From the NCBI GenBank assembly GCA_900618425.1, contig UZAN01039527.1, forward strand, positions 64,027 to 128,026: DNA of 64,000 nt, read 5' to 3'. Made by a program: the position numbers and the translations under genes. Under the pieces are notes generated by a model. It did not search any database. It saw nothing but the letters and a program-made list of their open reading frames with translations, and had not been told where the DNA came from. Below are positions 62,113 through 64,000 of the stretch, in pieces. Position 1 is the stretch's first letter, and the number at the start of each line of letters is the position of its first letter. The DNA is from Echinostoma caproni. Lineage: Eukaryota; Platyhelminthes; Trematoda; Plagiorchiida; Echinostomatidae.

Positions 62113-62650
62113 CAAATAAGCCCATTGCCACTTGCCTATTCACCCGGGTTTACTAGGCTTCCATCCACCGCATCCTCACTTATGCTTGTGAATTATGGCC
62201 GCTAAAAGTACAAAATAGAAGAACCCTCAAGGTATTTGATTATTGGTGCCTACGCCACATCTTTAGAGAATATTGGAGAGGTCGGGCTTTCAATGATGAG
62301 ATCAGGCGTTGCTGCTCAAACACCGGCAAGCTTTTGAAAAAGCTACAACGCCGGCTCCTTCAGTGGTTTGTCCATGTGCTCTGAAGGCCCGAAATTCAAC
62401 TCTTGCGGCAAGCTGTAGCCCCTGTGCAGTGCCGTGGATGGCGTTGCCGACTCGGTGGTCAAATGAATACCTGAAACAGTACAATAAAGGCGGATTTGGA
62501 AGTGTTGGGGCTCCAATCTGTATACAAAATTCGTAGTTAGAACCAGAACTTGGTTTCACACTGCGCCAACCTGCCCTGCGATCGTCACGCATAGGTTGCC
62601 ATCATCCAAGAAGCCGATTTATTCTCCCGCAAAAGTTAGTCGCTCAAAAG
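62113..62650 (+). pseudogene. RTE-like LINE 3' fragment
   Basis: The plus strand reads SIHRILTYACELWPLKVQNR, then VFDYWCLRHIFREYWRGR, FNDEIRRCCSNTGKLLKK and LQRRLLQWFVHVL. These are the landmarks after the palm of RTE-type RTs, in order: Y.CE.WPL, FD..CLR, the N.E.R..C stretch, and RL.WFGHV. After the HVL segment a stop and further decay follow, with VQCRGWRCRLGG and DLEVLGLQSVYK. The copy at 2.8-3.26 kb is the same family. Only the C-terminal third remains, so it is a dead 5' truncated copy. Confidence 0.8.
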
Positions 62651-62654
62651 TAAA

Positions 62655-63435
62655 AAAAGTGTATATTCTTGACTTCTTCTCTGCAAGAGCATTGAACCAA
62701 AATCGATCTATATTGAGTTTGTGATGGTCGATTGCACTTCAAACTCTTTATCTTAACTTAATCACACTGTGAATATCGAGTCCTCTTGAACCACAAAATA
62801 TAATTCCACCTTTATTCCAGGTTGCAAATGAAGCAGGTGATTGAATAAAAAGTATGCCAAAAATCAGGACCTTAAAATTTTTAAACACGTTGTACAGTAC
62901 AGTCAGTAATTGTAAGAATCCTATGTATATATTTACGTCATATGTGAAGGTGTGCATTATGTTATAAAATGATAAACACTGCTGGTAATGCTATCAGAAG
63001 TCACCAGCATGTGCAACTCATGCTGTATTATTTGAATTCACAGTTTCGAGATGCATGGAAAAACCCACAAATGTTGCGATTAGCTTTTTGATGAATAAAC
63101 GATATGCAGTAATTAAGGTGGTCAGACACTGATTAATTATGCAGTATCAGGGTATCACGCGTCCCACGGAGAAACGTCGGAAGACCCGTAGAACTGTTTC
63201 ATCTGATTTGTTGCAAAATAACAACAGCAGTAGCCCAGTTGGACAGAGGAAATGCGAGATCCATTACACAAGAACAAATCACGTACAAGCCGACATGCAC
63301 GGCTCAGCTTATACGTATCATTTCCAAAGCAAGTTTCCACCTGCGAGGTGATAAACCGAAGGACGGGAATCTGGGGATGGAACAGGTAGCGATGTGCGGA
63401 CAGAACACGTGCACCAATATCTTCGGGATTTACAG
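62655..63435. other. unassigned DNA
   Basis: No gene or family member recognised up to the LTR-like copy. Confidence 0.4.
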
Positions 63436-63439
63436 TCAT

Positions 63440-63790
63440 CAGACTAGACATGAATCGCGAGCTACGAATTGCAAATCGAAAGCGTAACACGGAATCGGAT
63501 ACCGAAATCCTCTGCCCTCGAGAGGCGGGAAGGCCACGGAAGTGGTGGCTCAGTTTATTGGAAGAAATGAACAGGGTCAAATAATACGGATACAAAGAGA
63601 TACCATTGACCAAATAGATATTCACCAATAACCTGCTTATGCTCTCGAGGTCGCACAGCTTATGTGTGAACTATCCAGTTTTTGATTGGTTGACAGTATT
63701 GGCTTGAGGTTCGTTGTACATAAACTTTAACGTGCAGTCCATTGGCTGATGTTAGTTCTAAGACTTAGATCATCAGCGGAGTAGGTCAAG
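63440..63790 (-). mobile_element. LTR-like repeat, copy e
   Basis: On the minus strand it has GCTGATGATCTAAG, TTATGTACAACGAACC, GTCAACCAATCAAAAAC (CCAAT motif), TTGACCCTGTTCATTTCTTC, CAATAAACTGAGCC (poly(A) signal), then TTCCGTGGCC and GCGATTCATGTC. The order matches copy c, including CCGTGGCC just after the poly(A) signal. Its 3' end is unclear. It explains the 157-codon minus frame at 63155-63628, which is therefore probably not a gene. Confidence 0.6.
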
Positions 63791-64000
63791 TTTTGCATGC
63801 TGTTCAGAGTGGTATGACAAGTGACCTGATTTCATTGTCGAAGAAGTGACTGGCTCGAATTATTCAGGATGATATTGGGTGGGCAGTTGAGTCCGCTGCC
63901 GGAATAGAAATCAACCTTTAGTCCCAGGATAACAACGTTAAAATCCATGGTCAGTCCACATGATATTAACGTATTATGTTACAAAGTAAGAAACATCACC
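63791..64000. other. unassigned end of window
   Basis: No feature recognised. Confidence 0.4.

Noticed and set aside
62302..62592. 96-codon minus frame
   Set aside because: It is antisense to the RTE reverse-transcriptase remnant, whose motifs are clear on the plus strand.
63155..63628. 157-codon minus-strand frame, the second longest in the window
   Set aside because: Most of it coincides with LTR-like copy e, including the AATAAA region, so it is better explained as repeat sequence than a gene.
1..64000. CRISPR arrays, operons, rRNA genes, spliced-leader genes
   Set aside because: No regularly spaced repeats, no clustered long frames, and no recognisable rRNA or spliced-leader sequence on either strand.

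Overview
The window looks like gene-poor, repeat-rich nuclear DNA from an animal with a large genome. There is no bacterial or viral gene layout: open frames are short and scattered, microsatellites are common, and what can be recognised is mostly decayed retrotransposon. The remnants are non-LTR reverse transcriptases (CR1-like and RTE-like), a Ty3/Gypsy integrase piece, LTR-like repeats, and SINEs with tRNA-type B boxes. This mix fits a flatworm such as a trematode, but that is inference; no single-copy gene in the window settles the taxon. Five isolated N bases, one at the end of a GT microsatellite and one at a poly-G run, point to a draft assembly.

Layout. 0-7.7 kb: a tRNA-derived SINE beside an internally deleted RTE fragment (2.66-3.26 kb), more tRNA-like SINE heads (5.7 and 7.5 kb) and a dispersed repeat shared with 30.4 kb. 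7.7-16 kb: mostly unassigned, with an open frame at 11.3 kb, a Gypsy integrase remnant at 13.3-13.7 kb and a striking 78-bp near-perfect palindrome at 14.92-14.99 kb. 16-30 kb: SINEs, three exon-like open frames (22.2, 23.1 and 25.2-25.8 kb), two LTR-like repeats (24.8 and 25.8 kb) and the 3' end of a CR1-like element (26.9-27.6 kb). 30-39 kb: simple repeats, SINE pieces and weak open frames. 39-42 kb: one non-LTR element apparently interrupted by another. 42-47.8 kb: nothing recognisable. 47.8-49.6 kb: the best-preserved reverse transcriptase, on the minus strand. 50-64 kb: three further LTR-like copies, SINEs, an RTE 3' fragment at 62.1-62.65 kb and a possible structured element at 61.86-61.93 kb.

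No complete host gene was found, and nothing here amounts to a functional multi-gene system. The reverse transcriptases and integrase are pseudogenes; in all three copies where RT motif C can be read, one catalytic Asp is replaced by Asn. Exon-like frames are listed at low confidence because splice sites and phases do not join into a model. All similarities come from reading the sequence by eye; no search or alignment program was run.
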